This document shows, piece by piece, positions 1 through 5,276 of a stretch of 10,735 nt of DNA. Both the position numbers and the translations under genes were made by a program. Below the pieces are notes generated by a model. The model was given only the letters and a program-made list of their open reading frames with translations. It did not search any database and was not told the DNA's origin. Origin of the DNA: Rhodobacteraceae bacterium UBA3069 (GTDB lineage: Bacteria > Pseudomonadota > Alphaproteobacteria > Rhodobacterales > Rhodobacteraceae); the NCBI GenBank assembly GCA_002366795.1, contig DFBX01000006.1, positions 1-10,735 on the forward strand, read 5' to 3'. The stretch's first letter is position 1, and every line of letters begins with the position of its first letter.

Positions 1-223
1 AGCCAACAGAATCCCAACCCTCAGCCAGATACTGCTTATGCCAGCCCCGCACCGTGTCATCGTCGAGGAAAAGAACCTGCGCGACCTGCGCACACGACAT
101 CCCATCATCGAGCAACAACAGCGCATTCGCCCGACGGGCAATCCCGTGGTCTTCACGCTGACGCTTCACACAAGCCAGCAATTCGAGGCGGGCGGGAGAA
201 GAGAGAAAACTCGGGCGGATCAT
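1..223 (-). CDS. IS630-family transposase, N-terminal part (runs off window)
   Basis: The minus strand reads open from the ATG at 223 to the window edge, 74 residues with no stop. The product starts MIRPSFLSSPARLELL and continues with a basic helix, a run of leucines (about residues 35-38) and a helix-turn-helix-like segment (about 43-66, SCAQVAQVLFLDDDTVRGWH). This resembles the DNA-binding N-terminus of IS630-family transposases, whose DDE catalytic domain would lie outside the window. Such enzymes move the element by cut-and-paste into TA dinucleotides. An ATG at 227 is in another frame and gives an unconvincing peptide. The right end of the element should lie between this start and the metZ terminator near 333, but I could not identify the terminal inverted repeat. 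Whether the copy is intact cannot be seen. The family call rests on motif style only. Confidence 0.72.
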   Translation of the reverse strand, partial: MIRPSFLSSPARLELLACVKRQREDHGIARRANALLLLDDGMSCAQVAQVLFLDDDTVRGWHKQYLAEGWDSVG

Positions 224-266
224 GCATCGACCTGAATCTACTACGCCTAAATCGTCAAGCAGTTCT

Positions 267-286
267 TCGGGTGTTCTCGGGTGTTC
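267..286. repeat. Perfect 10-bp tandem duplication
   Basis: The unit TCGGGTGTTC occurs twice head to tail (267-276 and 277-286) in the gap between the transposase start and metZ. It may be a replication slip, or part of the end or regulatory region of the insertion sequence. The rest of 224-332 shows no gene; it is more AT-rich around 295-330 and contains TATAATTA at 299-306. Confidence 0.8.
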
Positions 287-332
287 AAGGACTCGCAGTA
301 TAATTACGTTTCTGCCAACCAATTGGATCACT

Positions 333-361
333 GAAAACGTCGCGCGCGGGACGGGCGCGAC
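333..361 (-). terminator. Probable intrinsic terminator of metZ
   Basis: On the minus strand a perfect 7-bp stem GTCGCGC/GCGCGAC (361-355 with 345-339, 9-nt loop) is followed by GTTTTC. It lies 36 nt past the metZ stop codon. The T-tract is short, so termination may be partial. Confidence 0.55.
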
Positions 362-396
362 ATCGGGTTCCCGGCGGTTTGGCCAGGCGCGCCATT

Positions 397-1578
397 TCAT
401 ATCCGGTCAAGCGCCTGCATCAGGTCCGCGATCAGATCGTCCGTATCTTCCAACCCGCAGGAGAGGCGCACCAGGCCGGGCGTGATGCCCAGAATGTCCT
501 TCTGCTCTTGCGGTAGCCGTTGGTGCGTAGTGGTCGCCGGATGGGTCACGATAGATTTCGCATCGGCGAAGTTATTGGAAATAATAAAAATTTCCAACAT
601 ATTGAGGAATTTGAAACAGGCATCGCGCCCGCCCGACACCTCGAATGCCAGCACCGTCCCGCCCGAGGGCGATTGCGACATGGCCACCTTGTGCTGCGCA
701 TGGCTGGGCAATTGCGGGTAGCGCACGTCAGCTATTTTCGGATGCACTTCCAACGCTTCGGCCACGGCCATTGCCGTCGCCGCCTGCGCTTTCACGCGCA
801 GATCCAGCGTTTCCAACGATTTCAGGTGCGACCAAGCGGTAAACGGATTCATCGCACCCCCGGTATGTTTGACATATGCCTCAATCGGGCCGCGGATCAG
901 GTCGCGCGTGCCGCAGATGATGCCGCCCAGCATCCGCCCCTGCCCGTCCACGTGTTTCGTGGTCGAAACGACCGAGATATCGGCCCCGCATTCACGCGCA
1001 TAGGAATAGATCGGCGTGGCCATGGCATCGTCCACGATGACCAGCGCTCCGTTCTTGTGGGCCACGGCGCAGACATGGCGCAGGTCGATCACCTCCAGCG
1101 TCGGGTTCGAGATGGATTCGAGGAAAACCAAGGATGTATGGGGCGTAATTGCAGCATCCCAAGCGGCGTTGTCGGTGCCATCCACCAGCGTGATGGACAC
1201 GCCGAAGCGGGCCAGAAGCTCCTCCAGAACATACAGGCAGGATCCGAACAGCGCGCGCGAGGCGACAATGCGGTCGCCTGCCTTGGACAGCGCCATCAGC
1301 GCGCCGTTGACCGCCGCCATGCCCGAGGCACAGGCGAATCCGTCCTCGTAGCCCAGAAGGTCGGACATGCGATCCTCGAACATGCGGACGGTGGGATTGC
1401 CATAGCGGGCATAGATGAACTCGTCCTCGCCGGCTTTGACAAAGCGCGCCTCGGCTTGTTCAGCACTGTCATAAACAAAGCCCTGCGTCAGGAAAATCGC
1501 CTCTGACACCTCGTTATACTGGCTGCGACGCGTGCCAGTGTGAACCAGTTTCGTCCGCCTTTTCAAACCGTTAGTCAT
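397..1578 (-). CDS. metZ: O-succinylhomoserine sulfhydrylase (PLP-dependent)
   Basis: This gene encodes a 393-residue cytoplasmic PLP enzyme of the Cys/Met metabolism family. It should make homocysteine from an activated homoserine (O-succinyl- or O-acetylhomoserine) and sulfide, the direct-sulfhydrylation route to methionine. Visible motifs are YARYGNPT (residues 56-63, phosphate and substrate binding), the SGM loop (85-87) and STTKHVDGQGR with the PLP lysine at about residue 208. The TKHxDGQGR form is typical of MetZ rather than MetB or MetC. The frame stays open upstream to a TTG at 1713, but that stretch is the riboswitch and terminator. AAAGGG at 1585-1590 lies 6 nt before the ATG at 1578, while the ATG at 1584 abuts it, so 1578 is chosen. 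Expression is probably controlled by the SAM-II leader. The substrate ester (succinyl or acetyl) cannot be decided from sequence alone. Confidence 0.93.
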   Translation of the reverse strand: MTNGLKRRTKLVHTGTRRSQYNEVSEAIFLTQGFVYDSAEQAEARFVKAGEDEFIYARYGNPTVRMFEDRMSDLLGYEDGFACASGMAAVNGALMALSKAGDRIVASRALFGSCLYVLEELLARFGVSITLVDGTDNAAWDAAITPHTSLVFLESISNPTLEVIDLRHVCAVAHKNGALVIVDDAMATPIYSYARECGADISVVSTTKHVDGQGRMLGGIICGTRDLIRGPIEAYVKHTGGAMNPFTAWSHLKSLETLDLRVKAQAATAMAVAEALEVHPKIADVRYPQLPSHAQHKVAMSQSPSGGTVLAFEVSGGRDACFKFLNMLEIFIISNNFADAKSIVTHPATTTHQRLPQEQKDILGITPGLVRLSCGLEDTDDLIADLMQALDRI

Positions 1579-1584
1579 CGTCAT

Positions 1585-1590
1585 CCCTTT
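1585..1590 (-). promoter_or_regulatory. metZ ribosome binding site
   Basis: AAAGGG on the minus strand lies 6 nt before the ATG at 1578 and directly touches the ATG at 1584. The spacing favours 1578 as the start. The site lies downstream of the leader terminator and outside the aptamer, so control is better explained by termination than by direct masking of this site. Confidence 0.6.
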
Positions 1591-1605
1591 GGGCCACGCC
1601 CGATC

Positions 1606-1640
1606 AAAAAAACCCCGTTCGCGGTCGGGCGAAAGGGGTT
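1606..1640 (-). terminator. Riboswitch-controlled intrinsic terminator in the metZ leader
   Basis: On the minus strand AACCCC (1640-1635) pairs with GGGGTT (1616-1611), and TTCG (1633-1630) with CGAA (1621-1618), giving a 10-bp stem with one T-C mismatch. A run of seven T (1612-1606) begins inside the stem and continues past it, as in a classical rho-independent terminator. It lies between the SAM-II aptamer and the metZ start, so it should stop transcription before the gene when it forms. Confidence 0.85.
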
Positions 1641-1654
1641 CCCTCGCCTCGACC
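1623..1654 (-). promoter_or_regulatory. Antiterminator hairpin of the metZ leader
   Basis: On the minus strand GGTCG (1654-1650) pairs with CGACC (1627-1623), and GGCGA (1648-1644) with TCGCC (1632-1628), giving 10 bp with only A1649 bulged. The helix takes the 5' part of the terminator (1633-1630 and its loop) and also the GGU (1654-1652) needed for the aptamer pseudoknot. It is therefore exclusive with both the SAM-bound fold and the terminator. The pairings are read directly from the sequence; the switching role is inferred. Confidence 0.75.
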
Positions 1655-1708
1655 TGATTAGCAGCATGTTTAACGTGGCCCGCAATCCGGTACAAATCGC
1701 CACACCCC
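1652..1708 (-). ncRNA. SAM-II (SAM_alpha) riboswitch aptamer
   Basis: This is a cis-regulatory RNA sensing S-adenosylmethionine, a class known mainly from alphaproteobacterial methionine genes. On the minus strand P1 is GTGGC (1703-1699) with GCCAC (1679-1675). The conserved loop GATTTGTACCGGATTGC (1698-1682) follows the 5' arm, and GTTAAACATGCTGCTAA plus TCAGGT (1674-1652) follows the 3' arm. ACC (1691-1689) can pair with GGT (1654-1652) to close the H-type pseudoknot. These segments match my memory of the SAM-II consensus (GAUUU..ACCG.AUUGC and UUAAA...GCUAA..AGGU). The position 74 nt before metZ fits the class. An Rfam RF00521 covariance-model scan would confirm it. Confidence 0.92.
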
Positions 1709-1709
1709 T

Positions 1710-1738
1710 GCAATATGGCGCAAGGGGACGGGCGTCAA
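1710..1738 (-). promoter_or_regulatory. Candidate sigma-70 promoter of metZ and its riboswitch
   Basis: On the minus strand TTGACG (1738-1733) is followed after 17 nt by TATTGC (1715-1710); CATATT (1717-1712) is an alternative -10. Transcription would begin near 1703-1705, almost exactly at the 5' base of aptamer stem P1. The -35 is good and the -10 mediocre. Confidence 0.5.
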
Positions 1739-1827
1739 CACCGTCACATAGCCGTAACCAGACATTCACTTCTGTGTTGCACCGTTGGGTTAAGAGGACG
1801 GGAAACCATATCTGGTGGGGTGTGGGG

Positions 1828-2757
1828 ATGCCGCTACTACGTATCGACGCGACGGATGATGGCCCGGTCATCCACAACAGCCCGCGCAGCGCGGGGGCCA
1901 GGCTGCGCCGACTGGCGCAGGGGGCGGGGCCGGTGGTCATCATGGTCCACGGGTTCAAGTTCAGCCCGGGCGATCGGGTGCATTGCCCGCACATTCATAT
2001 CCTGTCCACGCAGGAAAGCCCCTGCCGCAAGGCGGTCAGCTGGCCACGGGGGCTGGGCTTTGGCGGGGGCGCAGACGAAGGGCTGGCCATTGCATTTGGC
2101 TGGCAAGCGCGCGGAACGGTGTGGCAGGCATGGGAGCGTGCCGCACAGGCAGGCCGGCAAATGGCTGATATCATTTTCGAAATCCGCAAGGCAGCGCCGC
2201 TCAGGCCGATCCATTGCATGGCGCATTCGATGGGCGCGCGCGTGGCGCTGAACGCGCTTGGCCGTGTGCCCTTGGGCGCGGTGAACCGCGTACTGCTGCT
2301 GGCAGGGGCAGAGTTCAACAGCGCCGCGAGGCGCGCCATGGACAGCCCCGGCGGGCGCGGAGCCGAGGTGATCAACGTCACCAGCCGCGAAAATGACCTG
2401 TTCGATTTCGCGCTGGAACGTCTGATGGCACCCGATGGCGACACCTCTATCGGGCGGGTTTTCCCAAATCTTCCCAACAGCTTGACGTTGCAACTTGATG
2501 ATACCGAAACGCTGGCTGCGCTGCGGCGGATGGGCTTTCCCATTGCCGCGCCGACCCATCGCATCTGCCATTGGAGCGCCTATCTGCGGCCCGGTGTTTT
2601 CTCATTCTATCAAGACCTTATGCGCAACGAGGCAGAGCTGCCGCTGGCCTACCTCAAGGCGCACTTGCCGTTGCAGGCGCAGCCGCGCTGGTCACGCCTT
2701 TTTGCGCGCCCCCGGTTCAGCCTGCCCTTGCCGATACTGTCAAAAGCGTCATCATGA
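1828..2757 (+). CDS. Alpha/beta-fold hydrolase (esterase/lipase-like)
   Basis: The 309-residue product looks like a cytoplasmic alpha/beta hydrolase; the natural substrate is unknown. It has a hydrophobic strand ending in VIMVHGF (H41-G42, oxyanion-hole region), a nucleophile elbow AHSMG with Ser134 in the consensus G/A-x-S-x-G, a candidate acid Asp190 in ENDLF and a candidate catalytic His248 in ICHW. No signal peptide or membrane segment is visible. The open frame extends upstream to 1540, but that part is antisense to metZ and its riboswitch, and conserved-looking sequence begins at MPLLRIDATD. GGTGGGG at 1814-1820 supports the ATG at 1828. It is divergent from metZ and probably shares a transcript with the glutathione transferase gene 18 nt downstream. 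Confidence 0.82.
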   Translation: MPLLRIDATDDGPVIHNSPRSAGARLRRLAQGAGPVVIMVHGFKFSPGDRVHCPHIHILSTQESPCRKAVSWPRGLGFGGGADEGLAIAFGWQARGTVWQAWERAAQAGRQMADIIFEIRKAAPLRPIHCMAHSMGARVALNALGRVPLGAVNRVLLLAGAEFNSAARRAMDSPGGRGAEVINVTSRENDLFDFALERLMAPDGDTSIGRVFPNLPNSLTLQLDDTETLAALRRMGFPIAAPTHRICHWSAYLRPGVFSFYQDLMRNEAELPLAYLKAHLPLQAQPRWSRLFARPRFSLPLPILSKASS

Positions 2758-2775
2758 CCCCCGAAAAAGGGAGAA

Positions 2776-3492
2776 ATGACGCACATGACCCAACCTATTG
2801 ACCTGTATTACTGGCCCACGCCGAACGGCTGGAAAATCTCTATCGCATTGGAAGAAATGGGAATTCCCTATAACCTCCACCTGATCAACATCTCGGCCGG
2901 GGATCAGTTCGCCCCCGAGTTCCTGAAGATCGCACCGAACAACCGGATGCCGGCCATCGTCGATCCCGACGGGCCGGACGGAGAGCCGATCGCAATTTTC
3001 GAAAGCGGCGCGATCCTGCAATATCTGGCACGCAAGACGGGCCAGTTTTGCGGCCCCACGCAACGCGACAGAATCGCGGTCGATCAATGGCTTATGTGGC
3101 AGATGGGTGGCCTCGGGCCGATGGCCGGACAGGCGCATCATTTCCTGAAATATGCCCCCGCGATGGATCCGCCCAACGACCTGCCCTATGCCAAGGACCG
3201 GTATCGCAACGAGGTGGCGCGGCTGTATCGCGTGCTGGACACGCAACTGAAGGACAACCGCTACGTGGCAGGGGATTTCTATTCCATCGCGGACATGGCG
3301 ATCTGGCCCTGGGCATCGCTGTGGGAAGGGCAAGAACAAACCCTTGATGACAAACCGAATTTGGCCCGCTGGCTGGAAGACGTGGGCGCGCGCGACGCGG
3401 TGAAGGCAGGCCGCGCCGTGGCCGCCGAACAGCGCAGCAACATCCAGAAAGACAAGGATGCGCAAAAAGTGCTGTTCGGCCAGAAAGGCTGA
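2776..3492 (+). CDS. Nu-class (YfcG/YghU-like) glutathione S-transferase
   Basis: The 238-residue protein has a thioredoxin-like N-terminal domain followed by an all-helical GST domain. Motifs recalling E. coli YfcG are DLYYWPTPNGWKI (Thr15 and Asn17 at the glutathione site), NNRMPAIVD with the cis-proline, FESGAI (Glu76-Ser77, which binds the glutathione gamma-glutamyl group) and WLMWQMGGLGPMAGQAHHF. This class binds glutathione and has disulfide-bond oxidoreductase activity rather than a classical conjugating role. YfcG has a histidine where this protein has Trp19. AAGGGAG at 2767-2773 serves either the ATG at 2776 or the one at 2785; I list the longer form, which differs by three residues. 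It is likely co-transcribed with the preceding hydrolase. The physiological substrate is unknown. Confidence 0.9.
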   Translation: MTHMTQPIDLYYWPTPNGWKISIALEEMGIPYNLHLINISAGDQFAPEFLKIAPNNRMPAIVDPDGPDGEPIAIFESGAILQYLARKTGQFCGPTQRDRIAVDQWLMWQMGGLGPMAGQAHHFLKYAPAMDPPNDLPYAKDRYRNEVARLYRVLDTQLKDNRYVAGDFYSIADMAIWPWASLWEGQEQTLDDKPNLARWLEDVGARDAVKAGRAVAAEQRSNIQKDKDAQKVLFGQKG

Positions 3493-3519
3493 GCCACGCA
3501 TAGGCGACACCAAAGGGGG

Positions 3520-3552
3520 GCGCGGGGGTGAAACTCTGCGCCCCCGCGCTTT
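3520..3552 (+). terminator. Terminator-like hairpin after the GST gene
   Basis: GCGCGGGGG (3520-3528) pairs perfectly with CCCCCGCGC (3541-3549) across a 12-nt loop and is followed by TTT. It starts 27 nt past the stop codon. The stem is very strong but the T-tract is short. Confidence 0.6.
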
Positions 3553-3557
3553 CGTAT

Positions 3558-3604
3558 GATCCGGCCATCATTTCGTGGAAAACCATGAAAACGCCGCCCG
3601 GATC
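3558..3604. repeat. Nested inverted repeat between GST and ispZ genes
   Basis: Two complementary pairs are nested: outer GATCCGG (3558-3564) with CCGGATC (3598-3604), and inner TTTCGTGG (3571-3578) with CCATGAAA (3583-3590), which has one G-T pair and an AAAA loop. The whole can fold as one interrupted hairpin. It has no T-tract and encodes nothing obvious. It sits between two convergent genes. The remainder of 3493-3676 holds only the two terminator-like hairpins listed separately. Confidence 0.6.
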
Positions 3605-3644
3605 GTATAAAGCCAATCCGTCACCGTGAGTATGTGGAACAATC

Positions 3645-3664
3645 CCGCCTAAAGGGCGGATTTT
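3645..3664 (+). terminator. Small terminator-like hairpin between convergent genes
   Basis: CCGCC (3645-3649), loop TAAAG, GGCGG (3655-3659), then ATTTT. As drawn it would act on plus-strand read-through. Read on the minus strand it lies just past the ispZ stop but is followed only by GATT, so it would be a weak terminator there. Confidence 0.45.
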
Positions 3665-3676
3665 GGAAAGCGCCGA

Positions 3677-4276
3677 TCACTCGCCCTTCGCGTCCTCGAT
3701 CCCGTGATCGCGGAACAGTTTGCCCTGCGTCATGAAGAAGGCAAAGATCGCCGCCGACAGGCCGAAGGTTTTGAACGTCACCCATGTTTCGGTGGACATG
3801 GTGCGCCAGATCGCCTCGTTCGCGACGGCCAGCCCCAGAAAGAACAGGCACAGGCGCTTGGTCAGGATCATCCAACCGTCATGGGTCAGCGGCATCGCCT
3901 CGGCCAGAACCAGTTTCAGATAGCTTTGCCCGCGCAGCAGCCCGACCCCCAGCAGACCGGCGAAGATCAGATAAAGCAGCGTCGGCTTCATCTTGATGAA
4001 CCGCTCGTCGTTCAGCCAGACGGTCAACCCGCCAAACACCACAACCAGCACCAGCGTCACAAGCTGCATGGGCGACAGCTTGCCAGTCAGTTTCCACATG
4101 ACAATGGTAGTGACGATCATCAGCGGCACGAAGGCGGCGGTGACAAGGATGAACCCATCATATTCGGTGCCCGCGACCATGAAGCGTTGGTCTTTCACCA
4201 TGAAGTAGGCGGCGAAAAACGCGATGATCGGCCCAAGTTCCAGCGTGGTTTTCGTGATCGGGTTGATCTTTTTCAT
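3677..4276 (-). CDS. ispZ: Inner-membrane septation protein A (IspZ/YciB family)
   Basis: The 199-residue polytopic membrane protein matches the IspZ/YciB family in length and features. It opens with a short lysine-rich cytoplasmic start, then LELGPIIAFFAAYF, about five hydrophobic segments, the PTLLYLIFAGLLGVGLLRGQSYLK block, LTHDGWMILTKRLCLFF and NEAIWRTMSTETWVTFK, which are family hallmarks. E. coli YciB works in cell envelope synthesis and interacts with division and elongation proteins; Shigella mutants gave the name intracellular septation protein. A biochemical activity is not established. It is the last gene of the ftsY - EamA permease - ispZ cluster, 42 nt after the permease stop. 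The ATG at 4276 is preceded by a weak GA-rich site (AAAAGGCGA). Confidence 0.92.
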   Translation of the reverse strand: MKKINPITKTTLELGPIIAFFAAYFMVKDQRFMVAGTEYDGFILVTAAFVPLMIVTTIVMWKLTGKLSPMQLVTLVLVVVFGGLTVWLNDERFIKMKPTLLYLIFAGLLGVGLLRGQSYLKLVLAEAMPLTHDGWMILTKRLCLFFLGLAVANEAIWRTMSTETWVTFKTFGLSAAIFAFFMTQGKLFRDHGIEDAKGE

Positions 4277-4318
4277 TCCGGGTCGCCTTTTGCCGTTACA
4301 TCTGTGGATATAGGGGCG

Positions 4319-5221
4319 TCAGCCCGCGAATTCGACTATCACGGCACCGATCGCAATCAAAGCCATCAGCGCGGTTCGGCGCGGGCCAACCTTTTCGCCC
4401 AGCACCAGCCAGCCGATCAGCGCGGCGAACACGGTAGAGGTTTCGCGCAGCACGGCGGCCTCGCCCACCTTGTCCAGCCGCGTCGCCAGCATGATCGACC
4501 CAAAGGAGAAGAAGGCAAGGATCGCCCCGGCAAAGCCCTTGGTCATCAGTGGGCGAAGCGCCGGTTTGTGGGTCATGTTGCGATAGCGCAGCACCGCCAG
4601 CACCGGCATGGCGATGCCATCCACCACGAAGAACCACGCAAGAAAGGTGAACGGGTTGGCCGTGGCCCGGATGCCGTAAGCGTCGTAGGTTGTGTAGAGT
4701 GCGACGAAAAGCCCGGCGATCCCCGCAAGGCCCAGCGCGGCCGGCAGGGTTTCGCGTGCGACGGTGACGTGGCGCAGGTTATAGGCGGTCAGCCCGAAGA
4801 TCCCCGCCATCAGAAGCGCGATACCGCCCCACTGGCCAAACGTGAAGGTTTCGGAAAAGATAAGCCATGCACCGATCACGGTGAAAAATGGCCCGGTGCC
4901 GCGCACCACAGGGTAGACCACCGTATAAGCGCCCTTGGAATAAGCCTGTGCCTGCAACAGCTTATAGGCAGTATGGATCACGAATGCGCCGCCAAGGATG
5001 GGCCACAGGTGCGGTTCGGGCCAAGGCACCAGCAGCAGCGCGATGGGCAGGGCAAGGGCGCCGTAGCAGATGTCGATCGCGCCGCGCATGATCCACGGAT
5101 CATAGCGGCCCTTTTGCATCGCGCCGAACAGGGCGTGCAGGAAAGCGGCCAGCAGGGCAAGGCCAAGGGCCGCGCTGTGCCCTGCCTCGGTACCCTCGAT
5201 GGAGGTGATCCAGTTGCTCAT
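4319..5221 (-). CDS. EamA/DMT-family permease, ten membrane segments
   Basis: The 300-residue protein is built of two homologous halves of about five hydrophobic helices each, the EamA (drug/metabolite transporter) arrangement. Each half carries the family pattern near its end: VVYPVVRGTGPFFTVIGAWLIFSETFTFGQWGGIALLMAGIFGL (about residues 100-145) and VLRETSTVFAALIGWLVLGEKVGPRRTALMALIAIGAVIV (about 258-297), with the conserved glutamate of S-E-T/G-E-K after the fourth helix. Such permeases export or exchange small metabolites; the substrate cannot be read from sequence. It lies 55 nt after the ftsY stop and 42 nt before ispZ on the same strand, so co-transcription is likely. No good ribosome binding site precedes the ATG at 5221; the start is kept because the first helix follows at the usual distance. 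Confidence 0.88.
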   Translation of the reverse strand: MSNWITSIEGTEAGHSAALGLALLAAFLHALFGAMQKGRYDPWIMRGAIDICYGALALPIALLLVPWPEPHLWPILGGAFVIHTAYKLLQAQAYSKGAYTVVYPVVRGTGPFFTVIGAWLIFSETFTFGQWGGIALLMAGIFGLTAYNLRHVTVARETLPAALGLAGIAGLFVALYTTYDAYGIRATANPFTFLAWFFVVDGIAMPVLAVLRYRNMTHKPALRPLMTKGFAGAILAFFSFGSIMLATRLDKVGEAAVLRETSTVFAALIGWLVLGEKVGPRRTALMALIAIGAVIVEFAG

Positions 5222-5276
5222 GCAAAGGGCGCTTTCGGCGGGCTGGGTTCAGAGTATTTTCAGAACAATGAAAGGG

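Noticed and set aside
224..332. Terminal inverted repeat or promoter of the insertion sequence
   Set aside because: TTGACG (258-253, minus) has no fitting -10 before the transposase start, and without the other end of the element the terminal repeat cannot be recognised.
520..1506. Plus-strand open frame (328 codons) across metZ
   Set aside because: Antisense to a complete metZ; the product is Arg/His/Gln-rich with no domain.
1579..1713. Upstream extension of metZ to a TTG at 1713
   Set aside because: The extra 45 codons coincide with the riboswitch, antiterminator and terminator, and the ribosome binding site points to 1578.
1540..1827. Upstream extension of the alpha/beta hydrolase to 1540
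   Set aside because: This part is antisense to the metZ start and leader, and has no hydrolase-like sequence before MPLLRIDATD.
3606..3664. Possible small RNA from TATAAA (3606-3611) to the hairpin at 3645-3664
   Set aside because: No acceptable -35 box lies 16-18 nt before the TATAAA, and the transcript would be only about 50 nt, so evidence is too weak.
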